In this document: positions 1 to 8,750 of the stretch, piece by piece
Numbering within the stretch: position 1 is the first letter of the stretch
How the letters are laid out: each line of letters begins with the position of its first letter
From: Chryseobacterium sp.
GTDB taxonomy: Bacteria; Bacteroidota; Bacteroidia; Flavobacteriales; Weeksellaceae
Reading direction: 5' to 3'
Assembly: GCA_027492795.1 (NCBI GenBank)
Contig: JAPUEB010000021.1
Location: forward strand, 20,978 to 84,977
DNA length: 64,000 nt
Made by a program: the position numbers and the translations under genes
The notes under the pieces: model-generated
What the model saw: the letters and a program-made list of their open reading frames with translations, nothing else
Told to the model about the DNA's origin: nothing
The model's database searches: none

Positions 1-277
1 ATTTGTTTGCTGCTCCAGAAGCGGTCCAAGTTCCGTTTGTTGGGCAATCTTGGCTTGTGTTTGTCGCTTGGTCGTAGGACCAGGCCCAAATATAAAGGGC
101 ATTATTGGTAATTCCCCAAGTGCTTTCATTCACGCTGCTTCCATTAATAGTAATGGTTACAGATTGGTTTTCGTTGAAAGTAGCCGGAGATACACTATAA
201 GTAACCGTTTGTTGTTGCGCAAAAACAACAGTTTGCATTACAAGCGCAAAGAAAAAAGTATAAATAATTTTCATCAT
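1..277 (-). CDS. Partial secreted protein, N-terminal part only
   Basis: The gene runs off the left edge, so only about 92 residues are visible. The start is ATG at 277, with a second ATG at 274. Residues 1-20 look like a signal peptide: basic MMK, a hydrophobic stretch, then cleavage near VFAQ. The mature part is beta-rich and includes YSVSPATFNENQ and ALYIWAWSYD. From memory of the family, this resembles the N-terminal domain of flavobacterial secreted alpha-amylase-like glycoside hydrolases, but the catalytic part is outside the window, so the function is only a suggestion. A near-match to the promoter box (TATCTTTA, minus strand, 309-302) lies 24 bases upstream. Confidence 0.7.
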   Translation of the reverse strand, partial: MMKIIYTFFFALVMQTVVFAQQQTVTYSVSPATFNENQSVTITINGSSVNESTWGITNNALYIWAWSYDQATNTSQDCPTNGTWTASGAANK

Positions 278-631
278 AAAAAAAGATTTTATTTTTTGGT
301 GTAAAGATACAATATTGTTTAAAGTGTAGGTAGATTTTGGCAAGAATTTTTAGGATTTTCAATGCATAAGTGTTTGATTATTAATGAATCAAATTGATAA
401 AATAGTTTTTTTTGGCGAATTCGTAAAATGTGGGGTATGATAATTGTTAGTCTTTATATAAATATTTAATCTTTTCGTGAAAAATTTAAAAAAAATAAAA
501 GTTCTAAGTTTAAAATGATGAATTTTTTTAATAATTGGTTATAAAACAAGAAATAAATCATTTTATAATTAAAAATTTTTGTTAATTGATTAATCATAAT
601 TGAAATAAATTATTAAATTTGCATTGTAAAT
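278..631. other. AT-rich intergenic region between divergent genes
   Basis: About 350 very AT-rich bases separate two divergent genes. Apart from the promoter box of the right-hand gene and a weak box for the left-hand gene I see no gene, hairpin or repeat. Confidence 0.6.
614..621 (+). promoter_or_regulatory. TAnnTTTG promoter box of the EEP-family gene
   Basis: TAAATTTG matches the Bacteroidota -7 consensus and ends 10 bases before the ATG at 632. Confidence 0.65.
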
Positions 632-1597
632 ATGGATATTATTAATACAGATCCTGCGCAAGAAAACGAATTGATTGTTTTCTATAACACAGAAAACTTC
701 TATTTTCCTGATGAAAACTTTTCAACCAAAAGAATTCGCGAAAATTTTGGTCTGGTAAACTGGAATCAGAAAAGATTTCAGAATAAACTTTTCAAAATTG
801 CCCACGTTTTCCAACTCTTGAAGGAAAAACACACTTTACCAATGTTGATTGGTCTTTCTGAGGTGCAGGGCGAAAAAGTTCTTCAAGAATTGGTTGCGAT
901 AGATCCATTTAATTCCAATTTCGGCATCGTTCATTACGAATCAATGGACGAGCGTGGAGTAGATGTCGCGCTGCTTTACGACAAATCCAAAATAGAAATC
1001 ATCCATTCCGAACCCATTAGTTTTTTCTTTGAGATAGAAGATGAAGATCCCGATAACTACGATACAACACGTGATATCCTTTTCTGCAAAGCAAAATATA
1101 AGGAGAAAATTATCAACATTTTTGTGTTTCACCTTCCTTCTAAAAGGGAAAACGATGTTAATAAGCCGAAACGAAATCATATCATCAATTCAATCAAAGA
1201 AAAAATTCAGGAAATTTCTGAAAAAGGTGAAGCTGTAATTCTTTGTGGAGATTTCAACGAAAATCCCGATGAAGAAAATCTAAAGAATATTGTTTATGAC
1301 AAGAATTCCAATAAAATTCTGGTAAATCCATCTGTAGAATTGTTCGCAAGTCAGAAATTTTCAACCTTCCATTACAATTTTGGCTTACTTTTTGACCAAA
1401 TACTCATTTCCAATGATTTTTTTAATGAAAATTTTCCTTTACAATATGAAAGTGCGGAAGTTTTCAGCCCAGAAGAAATCAGCAATTGGGATAAAAAATT
1501 TAAAGGACGACCATTTCGTACTTATGCAGGAACAAGGTATCTCGGCGGATACAGCGACCATTTTCCGGTTTTTGTAAAATTCGGAACTAAAAATTAA
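632..1597 (+). CDS. Endonuclease/exonuclease/phosphatase (EEP) family protein
   Basis: A 321-residue protein of the DNase I-like EEP fold, a metal-dependent phosphodiesterase or phosphatase family. The catalytic landmarks appear in order: N19-T-E21-N (YNTENF), E77 (LSEVQG), D111 (GVDVALLYD), D207-F-N209 (CGDFNE), D255 (FDQIL) and S308-D309-H310 near the C terminus. There is no signal peptide, so it is probably cytoplasmic. The substrate (nucleic acid or a small phosphoester) cannot be told from the sequence. It is followed after 23 A-rich bases by an Lrp/AsnC regulator on the same strand with no terminator between them, so the two may be co-transcribed. Confidence 0.85.
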   Translation: MDIINTDPAQENELIVFYNTENFYFPDENFSTKRIRENFGLVNWNQKRFQNKLFKIAHVFQLLKEKHTLPMLIGLSEVQGEKVLQELVAIDPFNSNFGIVHYESMDERGVDVALLYDKSKIEIIHSEPISFFFEIEDEDPDNYDTTRDILFCKAKYKEKIINIFVFHLPSKRENDVNKPKRNHIINSIKEKIQEISEKGEAVILCGDFNENPDEENLKNIVYDKNSNKILVNPSVELFASQKFSTFHYNFGLLFDQILISNDFFNENFPLQYESAEVFSPEEISNWDKKFKGRPFRTYAGTRYLGGYSDHFPVFVKFGTKN

Positions 1598-1620
1598 AAA
1601 AAATTAAAAAAAATAAAAAA

Positions 1621-2091
1621 ATGAAAAGTGCAAACAATATCGCTTATCACCTCGATAAAATAGATAAAGACATTATTTATATGTTGATGGATAACGCTAA
1701 AACTTCTTTGGCGCACATCTCCAAAAACGTGGGAATTTCCACAACAGCAGTGCATCAAAGAATCAAAAAGCTGGAAGGAGCAGGAGTTATCGAAAACTCA
1801 ATTTCCTTTCTAAATCCCAGAAAAGTTGGCTACAAAGTTGTTTCTTTTTTAGGCGTTTATCTCGATCAGCCAAGTCATTATCAAGATGCTGTAAAAGCTT
1901 TGAAAGAGGTAAATGAAGTCGTGGAAGCGCATTACACCACAGGAAATTACACCATTTTCCTAAAAGTTTTGTGCAAAGACAACGACCATTTGATGCAGAT
2001 TTTAAATAAAATCCAAAAAATGAAAGGCGTTACCAGAACCGAAACTTTCATCTCTTTGGAACAAAGCATCAGCAGACAACTGAAAGTTTAG
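1621..2091 (+). CDS. Lrp/AsnC family transcriptional regulator
   Basis: A 156-residue regulator with the usual length and layout of the family. An N-terminal winged helix-turn-helix spans about residues 13-65, with SLAHISKNVGISTTAVHQRI as the recognition part. A C-terminal RAM/AsnC effector domain follows (about 70-150), containing the beta-strand segment VEAHYTTGNYTIFLKV. Such proteins bind DNA as dimers or octamers and usually sense amino acids. The effector and targets are not evident here; none of the neighbours is an amino-acid gene. It ends just before a clear terminator. Confidence 0.9.
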   Translation: MKSANNIAYHLDKIDKDIIYMLMDNAKTSLAHISKNVGISTTAVHQRIKKLEGAGVIENSISFLNPRKVGYKVVSFLGVYLDQPSHYQDAVKALKEVNEVVEAHYTTGNYTIFLKVLCKDNDHLMQILNKIQKMKGVTRTETFISLEQSISRQLKV

Positions 2092-2116
2092 TTTTTCCAA
2101 AAAAACCTTAAAATAA

Positions 2117-2144
2117 AATCACCATTTTCTATGGTGATTTTTTT
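2117..2144 (+). terminator. Rho-independent terminator after the Lrp/AsnC gene
   Basis: A perfect 9-bp stem (AATCACCAT, loop TTTCT, ATGGTGATT) is followed by a run of T. It ends only three bases before the promoter box of deoC. Confidence 0.85.
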
Positions 2145-2146
2145 AT

Positions 2147-2154
2147 TAATTTTG
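2147..2154 (+). promoter_or_regulatory. TAnnTTTG promoter box of deoC, leaderless geometry
   Basis: TAATTTTG ends 4 bases before the deoC ATG at 2159, so transcription should begin at or next to the start codon. Confidence 0.65.
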
Positions 2155-2158
2155 CTAA

Positions 2159-2899
2159 ATGGAAATAAATAAGTATCTAGATTCTACCTATCTCAAAAAA
2201 CCTTCACAATCGGGGCTTTCTGAAGAAGAAACTAAAAAAATAGTCTTTGATCTTGCAGATGAAGCTGTTGAACATGGCATTTTTGCCGTAATGATTCGTC
2301 CAAATTATGTGAAAGATGTGAAGGATTACCTTACCAAAAAAAATGCTGATGTAAAAGTAGGAACCGTTATTGGTTTTCACGAAGGAACCTATTCTGTACA
2401 GGAAAAACTCGAAGAAGCCCAAAAAGCGATTGCAGATGGAGCAGATGAGCTGGATTTTGTTTTGAATTATGAAGAATATAAAAAGGGGAATCTCGCTTTT
2501 GTAGAACATGAAGTAGTGAAATGTACCGAACTTTGCCTACAAAACGGGAAAATTGCCAAATGGATTATAGAAATTGCTGCATTAAATGATGAGCAGATTG
2601 CCGATATCACTTCAAAAATCAGCAATTGGGTAGAAGAAAATTTTGCAGGAAAACAAGAAATGGTTTTTGTAAAATCCTCCACCGGATTTTTTCAAACCGA
2701 AGGCGGTAAACCAAACGGTGCAACTTTCGAAGCCATCAAAATTATGCTCGAAAATGCCGGAAAACTGCCGGTGAAGGCTGCAGGTGGAGTGAGGACACCC
2801 GAAGATGCTGAAAAAATGATCAATTTGGGTGTAAAACGTATAGGAACTTCTTCGGCTTTAGCTTTAATAAAAAACAAAAAAAATTCGGGTGGATATTAA
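2159..2899 (+). CDS. deoC: Deoxyribose-phosphate aldolase
   Basis: A 246-residue class I aldolase that splits 2-deoxyribose-5-phosphate into glyceraldehyde-3-phosphate and acetaldehyde, in deoxynucleoside catabolism. The Schiff-base lysine is K172 in VKSSTGF, the relay lysine is K206 in VKAAGGVRT, and D99 (ELDFV) fits the conserved aspartate. Length and TIM-barrel motif order are normal. The gene stands alone between two terminators, without the deo operon partners seen in enterobacteria. Its promoter box lies almost on the start codon, so the mRNA is probably leaderless. Confidence 0.95.
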   Translation: MEINKYLDSTYLKKPSQSGLSEEETKKIVFDLADEAVEHGIFAVMIRPNYVKDVKDYLTKKNADVKVGTVIGFHEGTYSVQEKLEEAQKAIADGADELDFVLNYEEYKKGNLAFVEHEVVKCTELCLQNGKIAKWIIEIAALNDEQIADITSKISNWVEENFAGKQEMVFVKSSTGFFQTEGGKPNGATFEAIKIMLENAGKLPVKAAGGVRTPEDAEKMINLGVKRIGTSSALALIKNKKNSGGY

Positions 2900-2917
2900 T
2901 TTTTTTAAATAAACACT

Positions 2918-2944
2918 AACCACAGTGAGAGCTGTGGTTTTTTG
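2918..2944 (+). terminator. Terminator after deoC
   Basis: Stem AACCACAG/CTGTGGTT with a 6-base loop, then a T run. Confidence 0.85.
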
Positions 2945-2986
2945 TTTTTATAGAAGTTGGTAGAGTAGTTCCAAAAATCAATAGGA

Positions 2987-3036
2987 GCGGGCTTTAGCCC
3001 GCTTATAAAAGATAATTTCATTTGGCTTTAGCCAAA
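2987..3036. repeat. Double palindrome with GGCTTTAGCC core, copy 1
   Basis: Two palindromes with the same TTTA loop stand side by side: GCGGGCTTTAGCCCGC at 2987-3002 and TTTGGCTTTAGCCAAA at 3021-3036. A second copy of this paired unit lies at 56795-56845, with the same preceding ATCAATAG and almost the same spacing. It is a dispersed intergenic repeat, not a terminator, since it lacks T runs. Confidence 0.8.
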
Positions 3037-3098
3037 ATTTAAAGATTTTCAGCATTCTGAAAGGTTGGAACATTTACTAAAAGCATAATTCAACAATT

Positions 3099-5594
3099 TT
3101 ATTCCTTTAAAAATCCAAATTCGTAGATTTTTGGTTGAATTTTTTCTGCAAGAATTGAGAGTTTATTGCGAAGTTCTGCAATTAAAGTGGTGTATTTTTC
3201 GTCTGAACTGGTAGAGTTCATTCTGCCTTTTTCGTTTCTTCCTTGGAAATATTCTCTTATGTCGTACAGACTTGCATTTACATTATAACCACCCCGTCCT
3301 TCGGACACCTCTTCAAACGAGGGGAATTTTTGAGAATGGTAGTATTTCCAAAGCTCTCTTCCTGCATCAAAAACATTTTTTGCTTCTTGCGAAAATTCTC
3401 TTGGTTTGTTATTGTAAATTTTTATTTCATTTGGATCATCAAATAAAGAATTTGAGTTTTCACCATCATTTTTTAATTTTCCATTGATAAAGTTGGTCAT
3501 AAAATTACTTTCAAACTTCTCTTTGGCATCTACTTCTTGTTCCGTAAAAGGGATCCAGTTGTTTGTTCCAAATTGTGATTGAACATTATTACTGTTATCA
3601 AATAAAGTATAGGCTAAACAGTCGCTATGAAATTCCTTATCTTTTTCCCATTTCTCATTGGGATACAGAAACTGATCACGATCGTTAAGCCATGTTGCTT
3701 GAATTGCTTTTCTTACTGAATAATAAACACAAATTGGAATTAAATTTTCTTTGTTTAATGATATAATGATTTTGTGACCTTTTACGTCATTTGCATTATT
3801 ATAAATGTAAACTTGACTTTGATTTTGGAAATCTCCAACATCAGTTATAAGCGAGCTTTCAATTCCTTCATTTTTTTTATTTCTGTATTTTACAATCCAT
3901 CTGTTTATGAAAGTATTATTCATGCCATAACCATGAACGTTTTTGTTTCCTATAAAATCTCCTTTACTATCATAAACATCAGCTAAAGCAAACTCAAAAT
4001 ATTCAATTTTGGCTGTATCATAAATATAAAAACCGATTGGAAAAACTCCTTTTACATTGTCAAAAGTAGAAGCTGGAACCAAAAAAATTTTTTCGAGCTT
4101 CGCTCGGAAGAAGTTTCTGAAATCCGAGAAGTTTGAAGATTGCAAATTTTTCAACTTTGAAAAATTTGCAATCTTGCTGGTAGGGATTTCTTCATATATT
4201 CTTGCTAAAAATTGGGTAAAAAGTTCATTACTTGCTTTGCCTATTCTTGTTTTATATTTTTCATATGTTTTGTTTCCAATAGAAGTATTTGCTTTATTTT
4301 CTCCTGTTCCTGTTCTTTGTTTTGTATTTCCAGCTTCCGCATACGGCGGATTAATATAAATCACCAACTTTTTGCGTTTTTCTTCGTCATTAATAATATC
4401 CTGTAAACCCTGTGGAAGTTTAGAAAAATCGTCATTCAGAAAATCAAATTGAAATACGTGGCTGTCCAAAAGGTTTGCGCCGTGTTCTATTCTTTCGTGC
4501 ATTACATTTACATCAGCCTGATCCAACGTACTTGCCCAAATATTATACTTATTGGTTAATCCTGCGAGCAAATTTCCGGTTCCAGCTGCACAATCCCAAA
4601 CATAATATTCGTCCTGCCAGTTTTCGCCCAAATAATCCGTTAAATATTTTTGGGAAAGCTCTACCCATTTTCTCGGTGTAAAAAAAGCTCCTTTTCTTTC
4701 CCGAATATCTTGTGGAACAAGCAAATCTCGCCTTTCAATGATATATTCCTGAAATTCTCGCAATGGAGGACGTTTGTAGCGTTTCCAGAACTGTTGATAA
4801 GTGTCTTTGCTTCTAATGTTGATGGTGGCATCAAACATTTGCTTGATGTTTTCTTTTGCAATTTTGTAGCCTTGGTTTTGGTAGGTAACAAAAAGATTAT
4901 CCCTAATTGTTAAGTCATCTTCAATTTTATGGGTGTCTTTGTCATCAACAAAAAGATCTGCGAGATAAAAATCGCTGTCTAGAATATTCGCTTTTTTAAG
5001 TTCGTCCCAATTTACCTCGATAATTGGTTTCACGAGTTCAAGCCAACGCAGATAGATGGGAATGAAGTTGTTTTTGTCAATTTTTATTTTTCGTACTTCA
5101 GATGCTTTTGCAATATTATTTTTGATAAAAAATTTCAGTTCTTTTTCGTCTTTTTCATAATCGTAAACAGAGGTATTGGTTTTTAGGATTGCCTCAATTC
5201 TTTCAGAAATAATTTTGAATTCTTTGGTTTCGTGATTGCTTGGTGGAACGTTCCAATTAAAATCATTCAAATAAAATATATCTTGTACGCTAATGTAAGG
5301 TACAAAAGCAATTTTTTTGAAATCGAAAGCTCCAAGAAAAGCGGGAGGAAATGCTTTGTCGAATGTTCGCGCTCGTCCAATGGTGAGAATGAGCTGTACA
5401 AACATTGTGGTTACATTATAATTCCCCGTTTTAGCTTCAGCCCAAAGAAGTGCCGTTCTTCCAAATAGTGTTTCCTGCTTCGGTAAAACCGTAAAATCAA
5501 TATTTCCTAAAATTTCTGTGGTATCAAAATCCTTAAAAAAATCTGCACCAACTTTGTTTTTAAGTTCTTCTTCCCGAATGTTTTTATACTTCAT
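3099..5594 (-). CDS. Type IIG-like restriction/N6-adenine methyltransferase fusion protein
   Basis: An 831-residue protein with the layout of single-chain restriction-modification enzymes. An N-terminal segment carries a possible PD-(D/E)xK nuclease site (E53-A-K55 in LLWAEAKTG, possible partner D33). A helical region follows. Then comes a gamma-class DNA methyltransferase core: GAFFTP (302-307), SAM-binding DCAAGTGN (334-341) and the catalytic NPPY (415-418). The C-terminal third probably recognises DNA. NPPY indicates adenine-N6 methylation. There is no separate R, M or S gene beside it, which fits a type IIG enzyme or an orphan methylase. Codons at 3288-3330 are formed by a dispersed repeat also seen at 41428. 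The nuclease activity is inferred; the methylase call is firm. Confidence 0.8.
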   Translation of the reverse strand: MKYKNIREEELKNKVGADFFKDFDTTEILGNIDFTVLPKQETLFGRTALLWAEAKTGNYNVTTMFVQLILTIGRARTFDKAFPPAFLGAFDFKKIAFVPYISVQDIFYLNDFNWNVPPSNHETKEFKIISERIEAILKTNTSVYDYEKDEKELKFFIKNNIAKASEVRKIKIDKNNFIPIYLRWLELVKPIIEVNWDELKKANILDSDFYLADLFVDDKDTHKIEDDLTIRDNLFVTYQNQGYKIAKENIKQMFDATINIRSKDTYQQFWKRYKRPPLREFQEYIIERRDLLVPQDIRERKGAFFTPRKWVELSQKYLTDYLGENWQDEYYVWDCAAGTGNLLAGLTNKYNIWASTLDQADVNVMHERIEHGANLLDSHVFQFDFLNDDFSKLPQGLQDIINDEEKRKKLVIYINPPYAEAGNTKQRTGTGENKANTSIGNKTYEKYKTRIGKASNELFTQFLARIYEEIPTSKIANFSKLKNLQSSNFSDFRNFFRAKLEKIFLVPASTFDNVKGVFPIGFYIYDTAKIEYFEFALADVYDSKGDFIGNKNVHGYGMNNTFINRWIVKYRNKKNEGIESSLITDVGDFQNQSQVYIYNNANDVKGHKIIISLNKENLIPICVYYSVRKAIQATWLNDRDQFLYPNEKWEKDKEFHSDCLAYTLFDNSNNVQSQFGTNNWIPFTEQEVDAKEKFESNFMTNFINGKLKNDGENSNSLFDDPNEIKIYNNKPREFSQEAKNVFDAGRELWKYYHSQKFPSFEEVSEGRGGYNVNASLYDIREYFQGRNEKGRMNSTSSDEKYTTLIAELRNKLSILAEKIQPKIYEFGFLKE
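3288..3330. repeat. ACCACCCCGTC...GAGGGGAATT element inside a coding region
   Basis: This begins ACCACCCCGTC, has a short hairpin (GTCC-TTC-GGAC), then ACCTCTTCAAACGAGGGG and AATTTT. The same framework is intergenic at 41428-41484. Here it is in frame near the C terminus of the restriction-like gene and encodes about FPSFEEVSEGRGG. Confidence 0.7.
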
Positions 5595-5670
5595 TGCTTT
5601 TCACAGTTTATTTTTGGGTTGCTTTAGTTTCCAAAGATATATTATACTAAATCAAATGACAATCTACAAA

Positions 5671-5695
5671 AAATCTTCAGAATTTCTGAAGATTT
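5671..5695. terminator. Bidirectional terminator after the esterase gene
   Basis: A 10-bp stem (AAATCTTCAG/CTGAAGATTT) with an AATTT loop and T runs on both strands. It serves the minus-strand esterase that stops at 5718. Confidence 0.8.
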
Positions 5696-5717
5696 TTTTA
5701 TTTTCAAAAGGAATTTT

Positions 5718-6455
5718 TCACAACCCAAAACGATGTTCCAAAACTACCGGCAACATTGCGCGCCAAGTTGGCCAATCGTGCGTCCAGCTTCCGTCCCAAA
5801 CATCCAAATCGTGCGAAATGCCTTTTCCGTGCATTATTCCGCTTAAATCTCGGCTTGCATTCGGGTCTTCATAACTTCCTGAACCTGTAAGAATATGAAT
5901 GTGGTTGCTACTACGAATTTGGTTTAAAATTCTATCATCCGTTAAATTGGATAAATAATGTGCAGGAGAGTTGAAATACACCTGTTCATCGTAAAAACCT
6001 GAAGTATAAGAAGTTAAATTGTAAACTCCGCTCATCGCAATAACGCCGTTTACTAAATCTGGTCTTTTTAGGAACAAATTCATGCTGTGAAGCGCTCCCA
6101 AAGAAGCTCCGCAAGTAATTATCGGCGTTTCTGCAGAAGTATTTTGCTTGATGAAAGGAATTACTTCGTTATAAATGTATTCGTTAAACTGATTGTGGCG
6201 AATAGCTTTGTGTTCACCCAGCATTTCCTTATTGAGCCAACTTTCGCTATTAATGCTGTTCACCGAAAAAACGCGAAGTTTTCCGGCTTCAATGTAAGGT
6301 TTCAGCACATCCAAAAGCAAAAATCTCTCGTATTCCAAATAGTCGGCTGCTGCGGTGGGAATAAGGAGCAGCGCAAAACCATCATGCCCGTAACTTACAA
6401 TCGGCATATCTTTTCCAAGCGATGGACTGTGCCATCCAAATAATTCTCTGTTCAA
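5718..6455 (-). CDS. Esterase family protein (alpha/beta hydrolase)
   Basis: A 245-residue putative esterase of the esterase D-like family. The nucleophile elbow is G116-A-S118-L-G120, and the probable catalytic histidine is H226 in THDWPTW. There is no signal peptide, so it acts in the cytoplasm; the substrate is unknown. The start is a TTG at 6455: no in-frame ATG precedes it, and the first residues MNRE..GW.SPSLG..M fit the N terminus I recall for this family. ATT at 6458 or the downstream ATG (M17) are alternatives. It sits between two unrelated single-gene units. Confidence 0.85.
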   Translation of the reverse strand: MNRELFGWHSPSLGKDMPIVSYGHDGFALLLIPTAAADYLEYERFLLLDVLKPYIEAGKLRVFSVNSINSESWLNKEMLGEHKAIRHNQFNEYIYNEVIPFIKQNTSAETPIITCGASLGALHSMNLFLKRPDLVNGVIAMSGVYNLTSYTSGFYDEQVYFNSPAHYLSNLTDDRILNQIRSSNHIHILTGSGSYEDPNASRDLSGIMHGKGISHDLDVWDGSWTHDWPTWRAMLPVVLEHRFGL

Positions 6456-6523
6456 AATATTGGTTTTTATAAAAATTAGTTTTGTGAAATTAGGATTTTT
6501 TTTTGAAACTTTTCATGCAAAAA

Positions 6524-7612
6524 CTATTTTTTTACCTCAATTTTGATAAAACCCTTGTAAAATTTTCTTCCCTCTTCAGGATCTTCAAATTGATGTCCGG
6601 AAATCTTATTTTGAACCAAAATATAATCCTTGTTGTTTAAGGCAAATGTTCTTTTCTTAAGTTCATCATCTATAGAAGATAAACCAATTTTTTTTCTGTG
6701 TCCATCAAGTTTTTTCACCATTTCAACGCCTCTTTCATTTCTTTTTTCGGGATAATACCAAGGATGAAGATAGCAGCAATCGGTAATATATTCGCCCTTA
6801 TCCATTGCTGTGAATGTATTATCCTTATTTCTGGTTAACTCAATAAGTTGATGAATCTCAAAGATTGAAGAATTGTAATTGCTGGTATTGTTGTTTAAAT
6901 CCATCAAAAAACCGGCGTGTTCGGGCAAAATTTTTCCTTTATTGAGGGCTTTAATGATCTCTTGCGTGAAATTTACTCTTTGAGGAGAATAGAGATTGCT
7001 TTTCAACTGATGCCAAATGATGTGGTAAAACTCTTGAAAAAAAACTTTGTTTGACTTTTTTAATCCCAAATCGTATTCATTGGGAAATCCATTTTGTTGA
7101 ATTAATTTTAAAAGATTTATAGATGCAATGCTATCGTCTCTGGTAATTTCTTTTTGATACTTCTTGTAATTTCCGCCCGAAAGTTTTCTGGATCTTTGGT
7201 CGATAACAAATAGAGAATCAAGTGTTTTCCTGTATTGGTAGTTGATTTTCGTTTTGCAGGAAATCTTTTTATCAGCAATGTATTCTTCAAATTCCGCTGG
7301 AAATTTTACGTCTTCAAACTGAAATTCCATACATTTCAAATCTTTATACTGTTTAAAGGCATTCTTCCAGTCTTTCAATTGTAAGGCAACCTGAAAACTG
7401 TTGTAAGTGTCTTTCGCAAATTTTTGCTTGAATGTTTTGAAAGCGGATTTGTAAAGAATATTTGCGCTGTCCAGCTTGTTTTCGGTAATTTTCAGCTCAG
7501 CTTTATTGATTTGAGAAAAATATTTTATTAACTTTTTATTTTCTAAATCAGTTGATTGGGCGTTTAAAAAATTAGCAGCAAAAAATACAATAAGAAGAAG
7601 TTTGATTTTCAT
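6524..7612 (-). CDS. Secreted DUF6624-like protein
   Basis: A 362-residue protein of unknown function. Residues 1-18 form a signal peptide (MKIKLLLIVFFAANFLNA), so it is exported. The central part (about 125-240) has features I associate with DUF6624: VIDQRSRK, the QNGFPNEYDLG segment, a histidine-bearing HIIWHQL and a KGKILPEHAGFLMD segment. The family name is from memory and should be confirmed with a profile. No enzymatic motif is obvious. It has its own transcription unit. Confidence 0.75.
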   Translation of the reverse strand: MKIKLLLIVFFAANFLNAQSTDLENKKLIKYFSQINKAELKITENKLDSANILYKSAFKTFKQKFAKDTYNSFQVALQLKDWKNAFKQYKDLKCMEFQFEDVKFPAEFEEYIADKKISCKTKINYQYRKTLDSLFVIDQRSRKLSGGNYKKYQKEITRDDSIASINLLKLIQQNGFPNEYDLGLKKSNKVFFQEFYHIIWHQLKSNLYSPQRVNFTQEIIKALNKGKILPEHAGFLMDLNNNTSNYNSSIFEIHQLIELTRNKDNTFTAMDKGEYITDCCYLHPWYYPEKRNERGVEMVKKLDGHRKKIGLSSIDDELKKRTFALNNKDYILVQNKISGHQFEDPEEGRKFYKGFIKIEVKK

Positions 7613-7684
7613 TTTGAATAGTTTTGACGATTATTACTATTAAAACGAATAATCATCAAAATATTGTTTGCAAAAAATTAAAAA

Positions 7685-8680
7685 CTACCTTGAAAACACA
7701 TTCTCCCGATAAAATTCACTCGCCTCAGAAATCAGTTCATCCATTTCCTCCAAAGTAAAAATTTCCAAAAATCTTTTTCGCCATTCTTTAAAATGAGGAA
7801 TTCCGCGGAAATAATTGCTGTAATGTTGTCGCATTTCTATCAGTCCCAATCGTTCTCCTTTCCATTCTGCGCTCCATTCCGCGTGTTGGCGAACAGCGAG
7901 AAGTCGGTCTTCAATGGTAGGTTCGGGAAGTTTTTCTCCGGTTTCAAAAAAATGTTTTATTTCATTAAAAACCCACGGATAACCAATCGCACCACGACCA
8001 ATCATAATGCCGTCGCAAGCGTATTTTTGTCTGTATTCAAGGGCTTTTTCAGGTGAATCTACATCGCCGTTTCCAAAAATAGGAATTTCGATATTTGGGT
8101 TTTGCTTTATTCTGGAAATATGTTCCCAATCTGCTTCTCCTTTATACATTTGAGCTCTCGTTCTGGCGTGAATTGTTAACGCTTTTATTCCGGCTTCCTG
8201 CAATCTTTCCGCCACTTCATCAATGTTCAAGGAATTGGTATCCCAACCCAAACGTGTTTTCACCGTCACTGGAAGCGAAGTAGAATTTACAACAGCTTTT
8301 GTTAAGCGTACCATCAAATCCACATCCTTCAAAACTCCGGCTCCAGCTCCTTTGCAAACCACTTTTTTCACGGGACAACCGAAATTGATGTCCACCAAAT
8401 CTGGGTTCACGGTCTCCACAATTTTTGCAGACATCGCCATCGCTTCTTCATCACCGCCAAAAATTTGGATTCCAACTGGACGTTCATAATCGAAAATATC
8501 CAGTTTTTTGCGGCTTTTCATCGCATCGCGAATCAGTCCTTCCGAAGAAATAAATTCAGAATACATCAAATCTGCACCATGCATTTTGCACAATCTTCTA
8601 AACGGCGGATCGCTCACATCCTCCATTGGCGCAAGCAACAGCGGAAATTCCGGCAGCTCTATTTTCCCGATTTTTACCAT
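7685..8680 (-). CDS. dusB: tRNA-dihydrouridine synthase
   Basis: A 331-residue flavoenzyme that reduces uridine to dihydrouridine in the D-loop of tRNA. It has LAPMEDVSD near the N terminus for FMN binding, the catalytic C102 in INFGCPVKK, the GAGAG phosphate-binding loop, VKTRLGWD and IHARTR. The frame is open to 8746, but I place the start at 8680. There the ATG is preceded at 4 bases by a perfect TATCTTTG box and homologs begin at MVKIG. The upstream extension is repeat-derived and includes a cysteine-rich stretch not expected in the family. The transcript should be leaderless. Confidence 0.93.
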   Translation of the reverse strand: MVKIGKIELPEFPLLLAPMEDVSDPPFRRLCKMHGADLMYSEFISSEGLIRDAMKSRKKLDIFDYERPVGIQIFGGDEEAMAMSAKIVETVNPDLVDINFGCPVKKVVCKGAGAGVLKDVDLMVRLTKAVVNSTSLPVTVKTRLGWDTNSLNIDEVAERLQEAGIKALTIHARTRAQMYKGEADWEHISRIKQNPNIEIPIFGNGDVDSPEKALEYRQKYACDGIMIGRGAIGYPWVFNEIKHFFETGEKLPEPTIEDRLLAVRQHAEWSAEWKGERLGLIEMRQHYSNYFRGIPHFKEWRKRFLEIFTLEEMDELISEASEFYRENVFSR

Positions 8681-8684
8681 TTGG

Positions 8685-8692
8685 CAAAGATA
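8685..8692 (-). promoter_or_regulatory. TAnnTTTG promoter box of dusB
   Basis: TATCTTTG on the minus strand ends 4 bases before the ATG. A TTG lies 21 bases further upstream, as expected for the -33 element. Confidence 0.7.
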
Positions 8693-8750
8693 CAAATTGC
8701 AGTCGGCTTTCTGCAATCTGCTTTCTGCGTTGCAGGTTAAACGCATTAAA

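Noticed and set aside
50..304. Plus-strand ORF at the left edge
   Set aside because: It is the antisense frame of the partial secreted protein, which has a signal peptide and better coding character.
8681..8746. Longer dusB start
   Set aside because: It would include the promoter box and a stretch made of GCAGAAAGC-type words.
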